From: Actinomadura graeca
Lineage (GTDB): Bacteria; Actinomycetota; Actinomycetes; Streptosporangiales; Streptosporangiaceae
DNA: 64,000 bases
Direction: 5' to 3'
NCBI RefSeq assembly: GCF_019175365.1
Contig: NZ_CP059572.1
Span: forward strand, 1,674,001-1,738,000
Shown here: in pieces, positions 35,855 to 45,712 of the stretch
How the letters are laid out: the number at the start of each line of letters is the position of its first letter
Numbering within the stretch: the stretch's first letter is position 1
Translations under genes and position numbers: made by a program
Notes under the pieces: generated by a model
What the model was told of the DNA's origin: nothing
The model's input: the letters and a program-made list of their open reading frames with translations, nothing else
Databases searched by the model: none

Positions 35855-35903
35855 GGCGGGTGTCCCTTGGTAGCACTTCCCCTGTCCCCAAGGGATACCC
35901 GCC
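35855..35903. terminator. Bidirectional terminator between DUF6745 and STM4011 genes
   Basis: A 16-bp stem (35855-35870 with 35888-35903, one G-U type mismatch) with a 17-base loop lies between two convergent stop codons, placed to end both transcripts. Confidence 0.7.
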
Positions 35904-35943
35904 CGGCTCCCGCGGTCTCAGCGGAAGGCCGCGCCGCCGTACG

Positions 35944-36822
35944 TCACAGGGTCGGCCGACCGGGCAGCGGTGACCGGCCCAGCAACGCGGGGATGCGTTC
36001 GAGGACGCCGCCCGCGAAGGTGTCGTAGAGGCCGAGCGGCTCCAGATGCACGTAGCCGATGTGGCAGTCGCAGGTGTCCAGCGGGCAAGGACGCGGCGCG
36101 AGCGCGCCGAGGAACGATCCGTCGTACAGGTTGCCCAGGACGGACGGGACGAAATGGCAGCGGCGCACCGTCCCGTCGCCGTCCACGGACACGACGCTCT
36201 CGCCGGTGCGGCAGGCGAGGCCGCGGCTGGTGTGGGGCCGGCGGCTGACGGGGAACAGCGGGTCGATCTCGGTCCAGGTGGCGGCCTCGGCGTCGTCGTA
36301 GCGGCGTCCCTCGGCGGCATTGACCCACAGGTACGTCGCGGCGGGCAGGTCGGCGCGGAGGCGGCGGGCGGCCGCGAGGTGCTCGGGCTGCCCGACGATC
36401 CCCACGCTGTGCCTGATCCCGGCCCGAGCCAGCTCACGGCACTTGCCGAGGAAGCGCTCGTACGGCACCTGACCGGGATGGTAGGTCGCCCACAGCGCCA
36501 GCTTGGCCGGGTCGGCGTCGGACGTCCACGACACGCGGTGGCTCAGGTTCGTCTGGATCGCGACGCGGTCGACGTGCGGGAGGCGGCTCAGCTCCACCAG
36601 AGCGCGCCGGTACCAGGACCGTACGAGCCCCTCTCCCCAGGGCGTGAACAGGACGGAGACGCGGTGGTCCCTGCCGGCGACCCAGCCGGTGAAACGTTCG
36701 AGTGCCGCGCGGTCGGCACGCAGTTGCTCCGGCGTGTCGCGGCGCTTGGCGAACGGGCAGTAGGGACAGTCGTAGTCGCAGCTGGCGAGCGGCCCGCGAT
36801 AGAGGATCGTGAGGTGTTCCAT
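35944..36822 (-). CDS. STM4011 family radical SAM protein
   Basis: A 292-aa radical SAM enzyme. The iron-sulfur cluster motif is C15, C19, C22 in CDYDCPYC, close to the N-terminus (MEHLTILYRGPLASC). Late cysteines (CRTGESVVSVDGDGTVRRC, and CPLDTCDCH) suggest one or more extra clusters like those of SPASM-type enzymes that modify peptides. ATG 36822 shares one base with the preceding stop (TGATG), so it is the last gene of a coupled cluster. The substrate is unknown; the LRR-like protein of the cluster is one candidate. Confidence 0.88.
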   Translation of the reverse strand: MEHLTILYRGPLASCDYDCPYCPFAKRRDTPEQLRADRAALERFTGWVAGRDHRVSVLFTPWGEGLVRSWYRRALVELSRLPHVDRVAIQTNLSHRVSWTSDADPAKLALWATYHPGQVPYERFLGKCRELARAGIRHSVGIVGQPEHLAAARRLRADLPAATYLWVNAAEGRRYDDAEAATWTEIDPLFPVSRRPHTSRGLACRTGESVVSVDGDGTVRRCHFVPSVLGNLYDGSFLGALAPRPCPLDTCDCHIGYVHLEPLGLYDTFAGGVLERIPALLGRSPLPGRPTL

Positions 36823-38126
36823 CAGCGCGTCTCGTAGGCGGCCATCCGTTCCCGCACGTGCGGCGAGAACAGGGCGGGGCCGATGGCGTCCGAGTGGGCG
36901 AGCCCTTCCGAGGTCAGGGAGATGGACGCGGATGTCGTCTCCAGCCATCCCCGCCTGTCGAACGACGTGAGGTCAACGGCGAAGTCGTCGGAAGGGTCTG
37001 TTCCGAAGCGCTCGGTGTAGGCGTTCCGGTCGAGGCCGGTGGACTGCAGGAGGGATTGGACGAGATGACGGCGGCGGCGCTCGTCGTCGTCCAGCGCGAA
37101 GCCCACGCGGGCGGCGCCGAAGTCGTCCTCGCGGACGTAGTCGTCGATGATGGCGCGGACGTGCCTCGCCCCGACCGCGTATTCGAACGAGTAATGCAGG
37201 CCGGTCGTGTAGGAGCGGGCTCCGCAGCCCAGGCCGACCATGCCGTCGGTCTGGCAGCAGTACTCGGTGCCCCCCGCGTCCTCGCGCGGCAGCCGGAACA
37301 TCCGCATCGACACCTGCTCGTACCCTTCCGCCAGAAGGTGGTCGCGGCCGATCCGGTAAAGGGCGAGGCGTGAGTCGTCCCACTCCCGGCGGGATTGCTC
37401 GTCGAGCCGGTGCAGGCCCGTGCCCGGACGGACGTACAGCGGGTACAGGTAGATCTCCTCCGGGCGCCACTTCAAGGCGGCGTTCAGGGAGTGCGACCAT
37501 GTCGCCGGTGTCTGGCCGTCGATGCCGTAGATCAGGTCGATGTTGAGGATCGGGAACCCGACGGCCCGGATGCGGTCGAGCGCGGCCTCCACCTCGGCGC
37601 GCTTCTGCGGGCGGACGGCGGCGCGGGCCTCCTCGTCGATGAAGCTCTGCACCCCGAGTGAGACGCGCGTGGTTCCGCGTTCGGCCAGGACGGTGAGCCG
37701 GTCGGTGGTGGCGGTCGCCGGGGACGTCTCCACTCCCAGCGGGGCCGACCCGAACCCGGAGAACCGTCCGGCGATGTCGCAGAGGCGCTCCAGCTCGGAC
37801 GCGGTCAGGTAGGTCGGTGTCCCGCCGCCGAACGCCGCGGTGGCGAACGTCCCGGCGCCCTCCAGGGCGTCCAGGACGGCGGTGGCCTGCCGGTCGAGCG
37901 CGTCGAGGTAGGCACCGGTCAGTTCCTCGGGCGCGCCCGTCCGCGTGAACAGATTGCAGAAGCCGCAGCGCATCTCGCAGAAGGGGATGTGCAGGTAGAG
38001 GAACAGGGAGTCGAGGGGCTCGCCCGCCCACACCTCGCGCAGCGGACGCGGCGGATTGAGCGGACGGTAGGCGGTCTTGTGCGGGTACGCGTAGACGTAG
38101 TGCTGGTAGCGGTCTGTTGAGGTCAC
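36822..38126 (-). CDS. STM4012 family radical SAM protein
   Basis: A 434-aa radical SAM enzyme of the HemN-like branch. The cluster motif is C50, C54, C57 in PFCEMRCGFCNLF, followed by a GGGTPT strand typical of HemN relatives and LNIDLIYGIDGQTP. Despite this likeness the genomic setting is not heme synthesis. GTG 38126 overlaps the upstream hydrolase stop as GTGA. Two radical SAM enzymes in one operon imply two successive radical modifications or cooperation on one substrate. Confidence 0.9.
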   Translation of the reverse strand: MTSTDRYQHYVYAYPHKTAYRPLNPPRPLREVWAGEPLDSLFLYLHIPFCEMRCGFCNLFTRTGAPEELTGAYLDALDRQATAVLDALEGAGTFATAAFGGGTPTYLTASELERLCDIAGRFSGFGSAPLGVETSPATATTDRLTVLAERGTTRVSLGVQSFIDEEARAAVRPQKRAEVEAALDRIRAVGFPILNIDLIYGIDGQTPATWSHSLNAALKWRPEEIYLYPLYVRPGTGLHRLDEQSRREWDDSRLALYRIGRDHLLAEGYEQVSMRMFRLPREDAGGTEYCCQTDGMVGLGCGARSYTTGLHYSFEYAVGARHVRAIIDDYVREDDFGAARVGFALDDDERRRRHLVQSLLQSTGLDRNAYTERFGTDPSDDFAVDLTSFDRRGWLETTSASISLTSEGLAHSDAIGPALFSPHVRERMAAYETR

Positions 38127-38914
38127 GGCAGAACGAACTCCCCATACGGAACGGTCCACACGACCTCGTGGCCGATGCGGTGCCCGGTGTGCCCGTCCTC
38201 CCCGTAGGCCGTCCCGTGGTCGGAGCAGACGATCACGAAGCAGGGACGGCGCATGAGGGCGAAGAGCCGACCCAGCCGGGCGTCGACGTGCCGCAACGCG
38301 GCGGTGTGGCTCGCCCGGGTGTCGCCGTGCGAGCTGGTCGCCCCGTCCAGGTAGAACCAGTTGGGCTGGTGCAGCGACGCGACGTTCAGCAGCAGGAACA
38401 GCCGCCGTGCGGCGGGCAGCCGGTCCATCACGTCGGCGACGCGGTCGATCTGGTGGTCCAGGGAGGCCGGGTCGGTGACGCCGAACCCCGGTTCCCAGTG
38501 GCTCTCGGCGAACAGCGAGGGCAGGGCGGACCCCAGAGGCGTGAGCTTGTTGAAGAAGCCCACGCCCCCGACGCAGACGGTGTGATACCCGGCCGCGGCG
38601 AGACCGGACGGCAGGTCCGCGGCGTCGAACGTCCAGGTGCCGGGGGCCGTCGTCTCGCTGCCCGGGAACGCCCCGGCGAACAGGCGCGGGTGCGGGCCGG
38701 GCGATGCCGGAGTGGGCAGGAACCCGGCCAGGATCGCGGTGTGCGCCGCGTACGTGAAGCTGCCGGGCGAGTGGCGGCGCTCCCACCGGCCCCCTGGGAG
38801 GAGCCCGGCGAGCGTGGGCGTCCCCCCGGTCGCGGCGAGCTCGGCGGCCACGTCGTAGCGCAGCGTGTCGAGGGTCACCAGCAGCACGTCGTGGCTGCCG
38901 ATGATCTCGTTCAT
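38123..38914 (-). CDS. STM4013/SEN3800 family sulfatase-like hydrolase
   Basis: A 263-aa metallohydrolase of the alkaline phosphatase/sulfatase superfamily. LLVTLDTLRYD near the N-terminus and VIVCSDHGTAYGEDGHTGH near the C-terminus are the metal-binding blocks; SPGSFTYAAHTAILAGFLP holds the probable nucleophile region. It is much shorter than true sulfatases and lacks the CxPxR formylglycine motif. ATG 38914 overlaps the STM4014 stop as ATGA and is preferred over ATG 38923. It probably hydrolyses a phospho or sulfo ester in the pathway. Confidence 0.88.
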   Translation of the reverse strand: MNEIIGSHDVLLVTLDTLRYDVAAELAATGGTPTLAGLLPGGRWERRHSPGSFTYAAHTAILAGFLPTPASPGPHPRLFAGAFPGSETTAPGTWTFDAADLPSGLAAAGYHTVCVGGVGFFNKLTPLGSALPSLFAESHWEPGFGVTDPASLDHQIDRVADVMDRLPAARRLFLLLNVASLHQPNWFYLDGATSSHGDTRASHTAALRHVDARLGRLFALMRRPCFVIVCSDHGTAYGEDGHTGHRIGHEVVWTVPYGEFVLP

Positions 38915-40080
38915 GTCGTACATGCGGGGGCGTACTCCGACAAGGTGGCCCTGACCTGGGCAGTGTAGGTGTCGAGTCCCTCCGCGGAGGTCCCCGGCAG
39001 GCCGGGAAGTCCGGGGAGCAGATCCCCGAACGCGTTGACCTCGCACACCGCAAACCGCCTCATGCCCATGGGGACGAGCAGATCGACGCCGACCATCGGA
39101 CTGCCGGGGAAACAGGCGGCGGCCCGCGCGCACACGTCGAGCGCCCTCTGCCAGCCGTCCTCGCCAAGCGCGCGCCGCACCGCCACGAGGTCTCCCCTGG
39201 CGCCGCCAAGGTGCAGGTTGGTCATCGGACTGCGGCTCGTCCGCACGACCGCGTGGGTGGGCTCACCGCCGATGACGACCACCCGCAGGTCGAACACGCG
39301 ACCGCCGATCGTGGCCTTCGGCAGCCACCGCTCCACGTGCAGGCCGTCCGGCGCCAGGGCGTCGATCAGCGCGGCGACGTCCCGTTCTGTGTCGTACACC
39401 CGGACACGGAGCGAGTTGAACAGGCCGGACGGTGTCATGGCCGCGGACGTGACGGCCCTGACGCGTCCGCCGGGCGCCGTCTGCAACGCCACCACACCCG
39501 ACGCGGACGAGCCATGCGCCGTCTTGGCGAACACACGCCGCTCCCCTGCGCCGTCCATCAGGGACCGCAGTTCCGCGTAGCTCCCGGCCGGGGGGAGCGC
39601 TGCGGGGACGGGGACTCCGGCGGCCTGCATACGCGCGTGCGACCGCCGCTTGTCGAACATCACCGCGATCTCGCCGACGTCCCCGAGGAGCCGTGCGCCC
39701 GCCCGCGCCGCCGCCGCGTCGATCCTCGCGAGCGCGGCGGTGAACGTCCGGTACCAGGCGGCGCCGCCGCCCACGCGCGACGGGTCCCCGGGACCGCGCA
39801 GCAGTGCGTCGGCCGCCGGGTCCTCCCCCGGCGAGTCGACGCGGAGCAGGTCACCGGGGCCGAAGGGGAGCGAGGAACCGCGCAGGACGTCCGTCCAGGG
39901 GACGACCCTGGGCTCGGACAGCCCTGACGCGCGGCACGCGTCGGCGAACAGCACAGGACGCCGGTCGCCGGGCGTCGCGACGACGACGGTCCTTGAGGCG
40001 CCGTTCCTGTCGGCGCCCGTTCCGAGGCCACCCGGGACAACCGCTCCCGGGACGACCGCGCCGGTCACGGCGGTGGTCAT
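38911..40080 (-). CDS. STM4014 family ATP-grasp-like protein
   Basis: A 389-aa protein with ATP-grasp features: FAKTAHGSSASGV (phosphate-binding strand and loop), FDLRVVVIGGEPTHAVVRTS and MVGVDLLVPMGMRRFAVCEVNAFGDLLPG (metal-binding acidic and Asn residues). ATP-grasp enzymes join a carboxylate to an amine or thiol through acyl phosphate, so ligation or peptide modification is likely. The N-terminal 30 residues are Val/Gly-rich and the true start could be internal. It lies 16 bp after the STM4015 gene and overlaps the hydrolase gene. Confidence 0.86.
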   Translation of the reverse strand: MTTAVTGAVVPGAVVPGGLGTGADRNGASRTVVVATPGDRRPVLFADACRASGLSEPRVVPWTDVLRGSSLPFGPGDLLRVDSPGEDPAADALLRGPGDPSRVGGGAAWYRTFTAALARIDAAAARAGARLLGDVGEIAVMFDKRRSHARMQAAGVPVPAALPPAGSYAELRSLMDGAGERRVFAKTAHGSSASGVVALQTAPGGRVRAVTSAAMTPSGLFNSLRVRVYDTERDVAALIDALAPDGLHVERWLPKATIGGRVFDLRVVVIGGEPTHAVVRTSRSPMTNLHLGGARGDLVAVRRALGEDGWQRALDVCARAAACFPGSPMVGVDLLVPMGMRRFAVCEVNAFGDLLPGLPGLPGTSAEGLDTYTAQVRATLSEYAPACTT

Positions 40081-40096
40081 GAAAGGGTGCCGTGGG

Positions 40097-41050
40097 TCAT
40101 TCCGACACCGCGACGAAGCGCCAGTCGCCGTCCGGCTTCTCCTGCTCGCTCAGGTCGACGTCGACGCCGGGGAGCGCGGCCCTCACCCGTTCCACCATCG
40201 CGTCGGACAGGAAGTGGTGGTGCAGGTCGAGCCTGCGCAGATGCGTGAGCGGCTGCCCGGACAGCAGCGCCTCGGCGCCCTGGTCGGTCAGGACGCCCAT
40301 CGCGAGGCTCAGCGACTCCAGCCGCGCCACGATCGGCGCGCCGGCGACCGCGGCGGCGACCTCGTCCTGGATCTCGCTGTCCTCCAGGCCGAGGTGGCGC
40401 AGCGCGGGCAGCCGCTCGCCGGACAGGAGCGGCGCGAGGTCGGCGACGGTCGCGTCGCCGCCGTAGTTGTCCTCGCCGAGCCACAGGTCGAGGCGCTCCA
40501 GGTTCGGCAGCTCGCTCGCGCCCACGGCCTGGACGATCCGCGCGGGCAGCCCGCCCGACTCGAACCGCAGCACCTTCAGCGTCGTGCTCTTGATCGGTTC
40601 GAGCGCGAGGTCCTGGGCGCCGCGGACGTCGAACCGCTCCAGCGCGGGGAACGCCGCGAACAGCGGGGTGATGTCGGAGTGCTCGATCCAGGAGATCTCC
40701 GACTCCTCGCCGAGGATGTCGCCGAGGAAGAGCGACGTCAGCCTCGGGAAGGAGGATGCGGCACCGGTCAGGAGCGCCACGGGGTCGGCGACGTTCTCGT
40801 CGTAGGACGCACCCCAGTAGCCGATGACGAGGGCGGTGATCTGGGTGGTGTCGACCGCTTCCAGGAACCGCGCGAAGGTCTCGCTGAACGGCTCCGAGTC
40901 GAACATCGTCCCGACGTACCACGCCGCCTCGCCGGGCGGCGGGTAGCCCTTGGAGTCCGGCCCAGGTCCGTCGCCCTCCTCCGACTCCTTGCCGTAGAAC
41001 CTGCACACCGGCAGCCCGGCGTACTCCTCCAGATGCTGATACACGCCCAT
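40097..41050 (-). CDS. STM4015 family leucine-rich-repeat-like protein
   Basis: A 317-aa soluble protein, the first gene of the STM401x run. The N-terminal ~130 residues include LFLGDILGEESEISWIEHSD. The rest is a series of LRR-like units such as PNLERLDLWLGEDN, PALRHLGLEDSEI and THLRRLDLHHHFLSDA, spaced 25-30 residues. Such a surface normally binds another protein; it could be scaffold, sensor or substrate of the modifying enzymes. ATG 41050 has GAAGGGGACCC upstream. Confidence 0.9.
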   Translation of the reverse strand: MGVYQHLEEYAGLPVCRFYGKESEEGDGPGPDSKGYPPPGEAAWYVGTMFDSEPFSETFARFLEAVDTTQITALVIGYWGASYDENVADPVALLTGAASSFPRLTSLFLGDILGEESEISWIEHSDITPLFAAFPALERFDVRGAQDLALEPIKSTTLKVLRFESGGLPARIVQAVGASELPNLERLDLWLGEDNYGGDATVADLAPLLSGERLPALRHLGLEDSEIQDEVAAAVAGAPIVARLESLSLAMGVLTDQGAEALLSGQPLTHLRRLDLHHHFLSDAMVERVRAALPGVDVDLSEQEKPDGDWRFVAVSE

Positions 41051-41113
41051 GGGTCCCCTTCACGATTTCGTCGGACCCTGTCCTATCAGCACGGGCGGAC
41101 AAACCGTCGTGCT

Positions 41114-42634
<1,521 letters not shown>

Positions 42635-42724
42635 CAGATGTCCCCCGTTCGTCCGGCCGCCCGCAAGTCAGCTTAGGCAGCCCCCGCGCGCGCCCGCGAC
42701 CGGTTTGCGGCACACACGCACAAG

Positions 42725-42758
42725 GCCCGGGCGGACGGTGCGACCCGTCCGCCCGGGC
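42725..42758 (-). terminator. Terminator after metQ
   Basis: A perfect 14-bp stem (42725-42738 with 42745-42758) with a 6-base loop lies 28 bases after the metQ stop on the minus strand and should end the metNIQ transcript before the AAA+ gene. Confidence 0.8.
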
Positions 42759-42786
42759 TCTGTGCGATGTCCGCCCAGGGCGCGCG

Positions 42787-43602
42787 TCAGGAGGCGATGA
42801 GTACGGACCCCTTGTACTTGTCCTCGACGAACTTCTTCACCTCGGGCCCGCGGAGCAGTTCGACCAGCTTCTTCACACGCGGGTCGTCCTTGTTCTCCGG
42901 GAGGGTGACGATGCCGTTGGCGTACGGGTTGCCCTCGGCCTTCTCGGCGGCGAGCGCGTCCTTGTTCGGCGCCAGGTGCGCCTCAAGGGCGTAGTTGCCG
43001 TTGATGACCGACAGGTCGACGTCGTCCAGGGAACGGGGAAGCTGCGCGGCCTTCAGCGGCTTGAACTTCAGGCCCTTGGGGTTGCCCGTGATGTCGCGCT
43101 CCGTCGCGCTGGCGGGCGCGCCCTGCCTGAGCGTGAGCAGGCCGTTGTCGGCGAGCAGCTTCAGCGAGCGTCCCTGGTTCGCCGGGTCGTTCGGCACCGC
43201 GACGGTCGCGCCATGCGGGACGGCCTGAAGGCTCGTCACCTTCTTGGAGTAGACGCCGAGGGGTTCCAGGTGGACGGGCGCGACGAACGCCAGTTTCGTC
43301 CCCGACTTCTTCTCGAACTCCTGCATGAAGGGCACGTGCTGGAAGTAGTTGGCCGTGACCTGCTTCTCCTTCAGGACGGTGTTGGGCTGCTGGTAGTCGT
43401 CGAAGGTGACGATGTCGAGCTTGAGCCCGGCCTTGGACGCCAGGTCGTCCTTGACGTACTTGAGGATGTCGCCGTGGGGCACGGGGTTGACCGCGACCTT
43501 CAGCGGGGCGTCCGCGTCGTTGGACGCCTCGGACGACCCGCACGCGGTCATCGCGGCGAGCAGGCCCACGGACGTCAGCGTGATGATGATCTTGCGGAGC
43601 AC
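42787..43602 (-). CDS. metQ: Methionine-binding lipoprotein of ABC importer
   Basis: A 271-aa NlpA/MetQ-family lipoprotein that catches D/L-methionine outside the membrane. The signal peptide (VLRKIIITLTSVGLLAAMTAC) ends in a lipobox with Cys about residue 21. Family blocks include VAVNPVPHGDILKYVKDDLA, YFQHVPFMQEF and INGNYALEAHL. GTG 43602 gives this signal; the longer frame adds non-native sequence. Last gene of metN-metI-metQ, 19 bp after metI. Confidence 0.94.
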   Translation of the reverse strand: MLRKIIITLTSVGLLAAMTACGSSEASNDADAPLKVAVNPVPHGDILKYVKDDLASKAGLKLDIVTFDDYQQPNTVLKEKQVTANYFQHVPFMQEFEKKSGTKLAFVAPVHLEPLGVYSKKVTSLQAVPHGATVAVPNDPANQGRSLKLLADNGLLTLRQGAPASATERDITGNPKGLKFKPLKAAQLPRSLDDVDLSVINGNYALEAHLAPNKDALAAEKAEGNPYANGIVTLPENKDDPRVKKLVELLRGPEVKKFVEDKYKGSVLIAS

Positions 43603-43621
43603 GAGGGTGCCTTTCTGTGCG

Positions 43622-44278
43622 TCACTTGTGCGTGAGGCGGCGGGCGACGAGGTCCCCCGCGGCCTGGATGATGAGGACGAGCACGATGAGGAGCACCACG
43701 GTGGCGACCATGACCTTGGTCTCGAAGCGCTCGTAGCCGTAGGTGACGGCGAGGTTACCGAGGCCGCCGCCGCCAACCGTCCCGGCCATGGCGGTGTAGC
43801 CGATCAGTGCGATGACGGTGACGGTCAGGCCGGACACCAGGCCCGGGCGCGCCTCGCGCAGCAGCACCTTCCCGACGATCTCCCGCCGGGTCGCGCCCAT
43901 CGCGTCCGCCGCGGCGACCACGGCGGGATCGACCTCGCGCAGCGCGATCTCCACGAGCCGGGCGTAGAAGGGGATGGCGCCGACCGTCAGCGGGACGATC
44001 GCCGCCGCGTTGCCGATGCTGGTGCCGACGACGACCCGGGTGAAGGGGATGATCGCCACCATCAGGATGAGGAACGGCAGCGAGCGGCCGATGTTCACCA
44101 CGACGCCCAGCGTCCTGTTGACCGGCGGGGCCGCCAGCAGCCCGCCCCGCTCGGTGATCACCAGCAGCACGCCGAGGAGCAGCCCGAGCACGGCGGTGAA
44201 CAGCGCCGACACGCCGGTCATGTACAGGGTCTCCCGTGTCGCGGGCCACAGCAGCGGGGTCACCTCGTCCCAGGTCAT
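43622..44278 (-). CDS. metI: Methionine ABC importer permease
   Basis: A 218-aa permease with about five membrane segments. The inner-membrane coupling loop EIALREVDPAVVAAADAMGAT is the binding-protein-dependent transport signature (EAA motif), and GYTAMAGTVGGGGLGNLAV follows, typical of MetI. ATG 44278 overlaps the metN stop as ATGA. It forms the transmembrane dimer that pairs with MetN. Confidence 0.94.
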   Translation of the reverse strand: MTWDEVTPLLWPATRETLYMTGVSALFTAVLGLLLGVLLVITERGGLLAAPPVNRTLGVVVNIGRSLPFLILMVAIIPFTRVVVGTSIGNAAAIVPLTVGAIPFYARLVEIALREVDPAVVAAADAMGATRREIVGKVLLREARPGLVSGLTVTVIALIGYTAMAGTVGGGGLGNLAVTYGYERFETKVMVATVVLLIVLVLIIQAAGDLVARRLTHK

Positions 44279-45294
44279 CGCGGGTCCTCCTCGTCGGCCG
44301 GCGCCCAGCCGGGTGTCGTGACCTCCACGGCCAGGCCGGACTCGCGCAGGAACGCCAGCCGCGCCGTGTTCGCGGACGGCCCGCCCGGCAGCTCGAGCCG
44401 GAGCCGCCCGACGCGCTCGCCGCCGACGGTCTCCACGGCGCCGCCGAGGATGGTGACGTCCACCGAGAACCTGCGGGCCAGCGCCGACACGAACGGCCGG
44501 TCGGCGGCGCCGCCCGCGAAGGTCACCTCGACGACCGTCGAGCCCGCGCGGGGCACGGCGGGCGGCAGCGGGAACAGGCCCTGGGTCAGCTCCGAACCGG
44601 GCCGCGCGAGCAGCCCGGTCACCGGCCCCGACTCGATGATCCGCCCGTCGCGCATCACCGCGGCGGAGTCGCAGATCCGCTTGACCACCTCCATCTCGTG
44701 GGTGATCAGCAGGATCGTCAGGCCGAGCCGCCGGTTCAGGTCGCGCAGCAGCTCCAGGATCGAGGCGGTGGTGGCGGGGTCGAGCGCGGAGGTCGCCTCG
44801 TCCGAGAGCAGCACCTTCGGCCGCCCGGCGAGCGCGCGGGCGATGCCGACGCGCTGCTTCTGCCCGCCGGAGATCCGTGCCGGATGGGCCCGCGCGTGCT
44901 CGGTGAGCCCGACCAGCTCCAGCAGCTCGTCGACGCGCGCGGCCCGCTCGGCCCGCGGGACGCCCATGACCTCCAGCGGGAACGCGACGTTGCCGGCGAC
45001 GGTGCGGCTGCCGAGCAGGCCGAAATGCTGGTGGATCATGCCGATGCCCTGGCGGGCGCGGCGCAGGGCGGGGCCCCGCAGCGCGAGCAGGTCGCGCCCG
45101 CCGACGCGGACGCGTCCCGCGTCGGGACGTTCGAGCAGGTTGACGCAGCGCAGGAGGGTGCTCTTGCCGGCGCCGCTGCGTCCGAGCACGCCGAAGACCT
45201 CGCCCTCGGCGACGGTCAGGTCGACACCGTCGACGGCGGTCACCTCGCGCCCGCGGGCGCGGTAGACCTTCCGAAGTTTTTCGATCTGAATCAC
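44275..45294 (-). CDS. metN: Methionine ABC importer ATPase
   Basis: A 339-aa ATPase with Walker A GRSGAGKSTLLR (K44), signature ISGGQKQRVGIARAL, Walker B KVLLSDEATSALD and the switch His in LLITHEME. A C-terminal NIL-type regulatory domain of about 90 residues follows (VVEVTFAGGAADRPFVSALA), which in known MetN binds methionine and shuts off transport. GTG 45294 is chosen because the protein then begins VIQIEKLRKVY as in the family. A 260-nt leader with a short upstream frame precedes it. Confidence 0.94.
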   Translation of the reverse strand: MIQIEKLRKVYRARGREVTAVDGVDLTVAEGEVFGVLGRSGAGKSTLLRCVNLLERPDAGRVRVGGRDLLALRGPALRRARQGIGMIHQHFGLLGSRTVAGNVAFPLEVMGVPRAERAARVDELLELVGLTEHARAHPARISGGQKQRVGIARALAGRPKVLLSDEATSALDPATTASILELLRDLNRRLGLTILLITHEMEVVKRICDSAAVMRDGRIIESGPVTGLLARPGSELTQGLFPLPPAVPRAGSTVVEVTFAGGAADRPFVSALARRFSVDVTILGGAVETVGGERVGRLRLELPGGPSANTARLAFLRESGLAVEVTTPGWAPADEEDPR

Positions 45295-45397
45295 AGGGAA
45301 TCCGGTGCGTGCGGGCGCCGCCGGGAATGTGCGGCGGTGCGGGCGGACAGGGGGACGGGGGTGCTCGCCGGCCGGCTCAGGCGTCGCGCGGGCCTTC

Positions 45398-45442
45398 ATC
45401 CGCCCGGCGGGACGATGCCGGAGGCGGCACCACCGGGCGGAT
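45398..45442 (-). promoter_or_regulatory. Hairpin in the metNIQ leader
   Basis: Ten-base perfect arms (ATCCGCCCGG at 45398-45407, CCGGGCGGAT at 45433-45442) with a 25-base loop lie about 100 bases before metN in the leader RNA. No T-run follows, so it could act as an anti-terminator arm or RNA structure. I could not recognise a SAM riboswitch core around it. Confidence 0.4.
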
Positions 45443-45554
45443 CACGAGCGGTGTGGCGATCGCACGAGGACGGTCAGGATGCGGGCCACCAGGCGGGCAC
45501 CTGGTCCGGGGCGATCACCACGCTCCCCGGGGCGCGAGGCTCAGGCGACGACCT

Positions 45555-45641
45555 TCAGCGGTGGCGCATTCGGCGGCGACAGAGGGAAGCCGCCCGCCGG
45601 ATCAGCGGAACACGCGCGGGGAACGGGCGTACGGCGGTCAT
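45555..45641 (-). CDS. Possible 28-aa leader peptide before metN
   Basis: ATG 45641 opens a short frame, MTAVRPFPARVPLIRR, then AASLCRRRMRHR and stop. It ends 260 bases before metN on the same strand. The pattern of a short N-part, an Arg-rich stretch and a late Cys recalls the cysteine-responsive leader peptides found before sulfur genes in actinobacteria; here a Cys and a Met come close to the end. A promoter-like TTTGCG ... TTAACT (18-base spacing) ends about 7 bases before the ATG, so it could be nearly leaderless. The intergenic region 45295-45712 holds nothing else recognised. Confidence 0.35.
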   Translation of the reverse strand: MTAVRPFPARVPLIRRAASLCRRRMRHR

Positions 45642-45712
45642 GTCATCAGTTAACCGGGCCGAGACAAATGACGCAAACCCGCATCCGGGGGCGGGGCCCG
45701 GCCCGCCGGCGG

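Noticed and set aside
45295..45554. SAM riboswitch before metN
   Set aside because: No recognisable SAM-I, SAM-II or SAM-IV core was seen by eye; a covariance-model search would be needed to exclude it.
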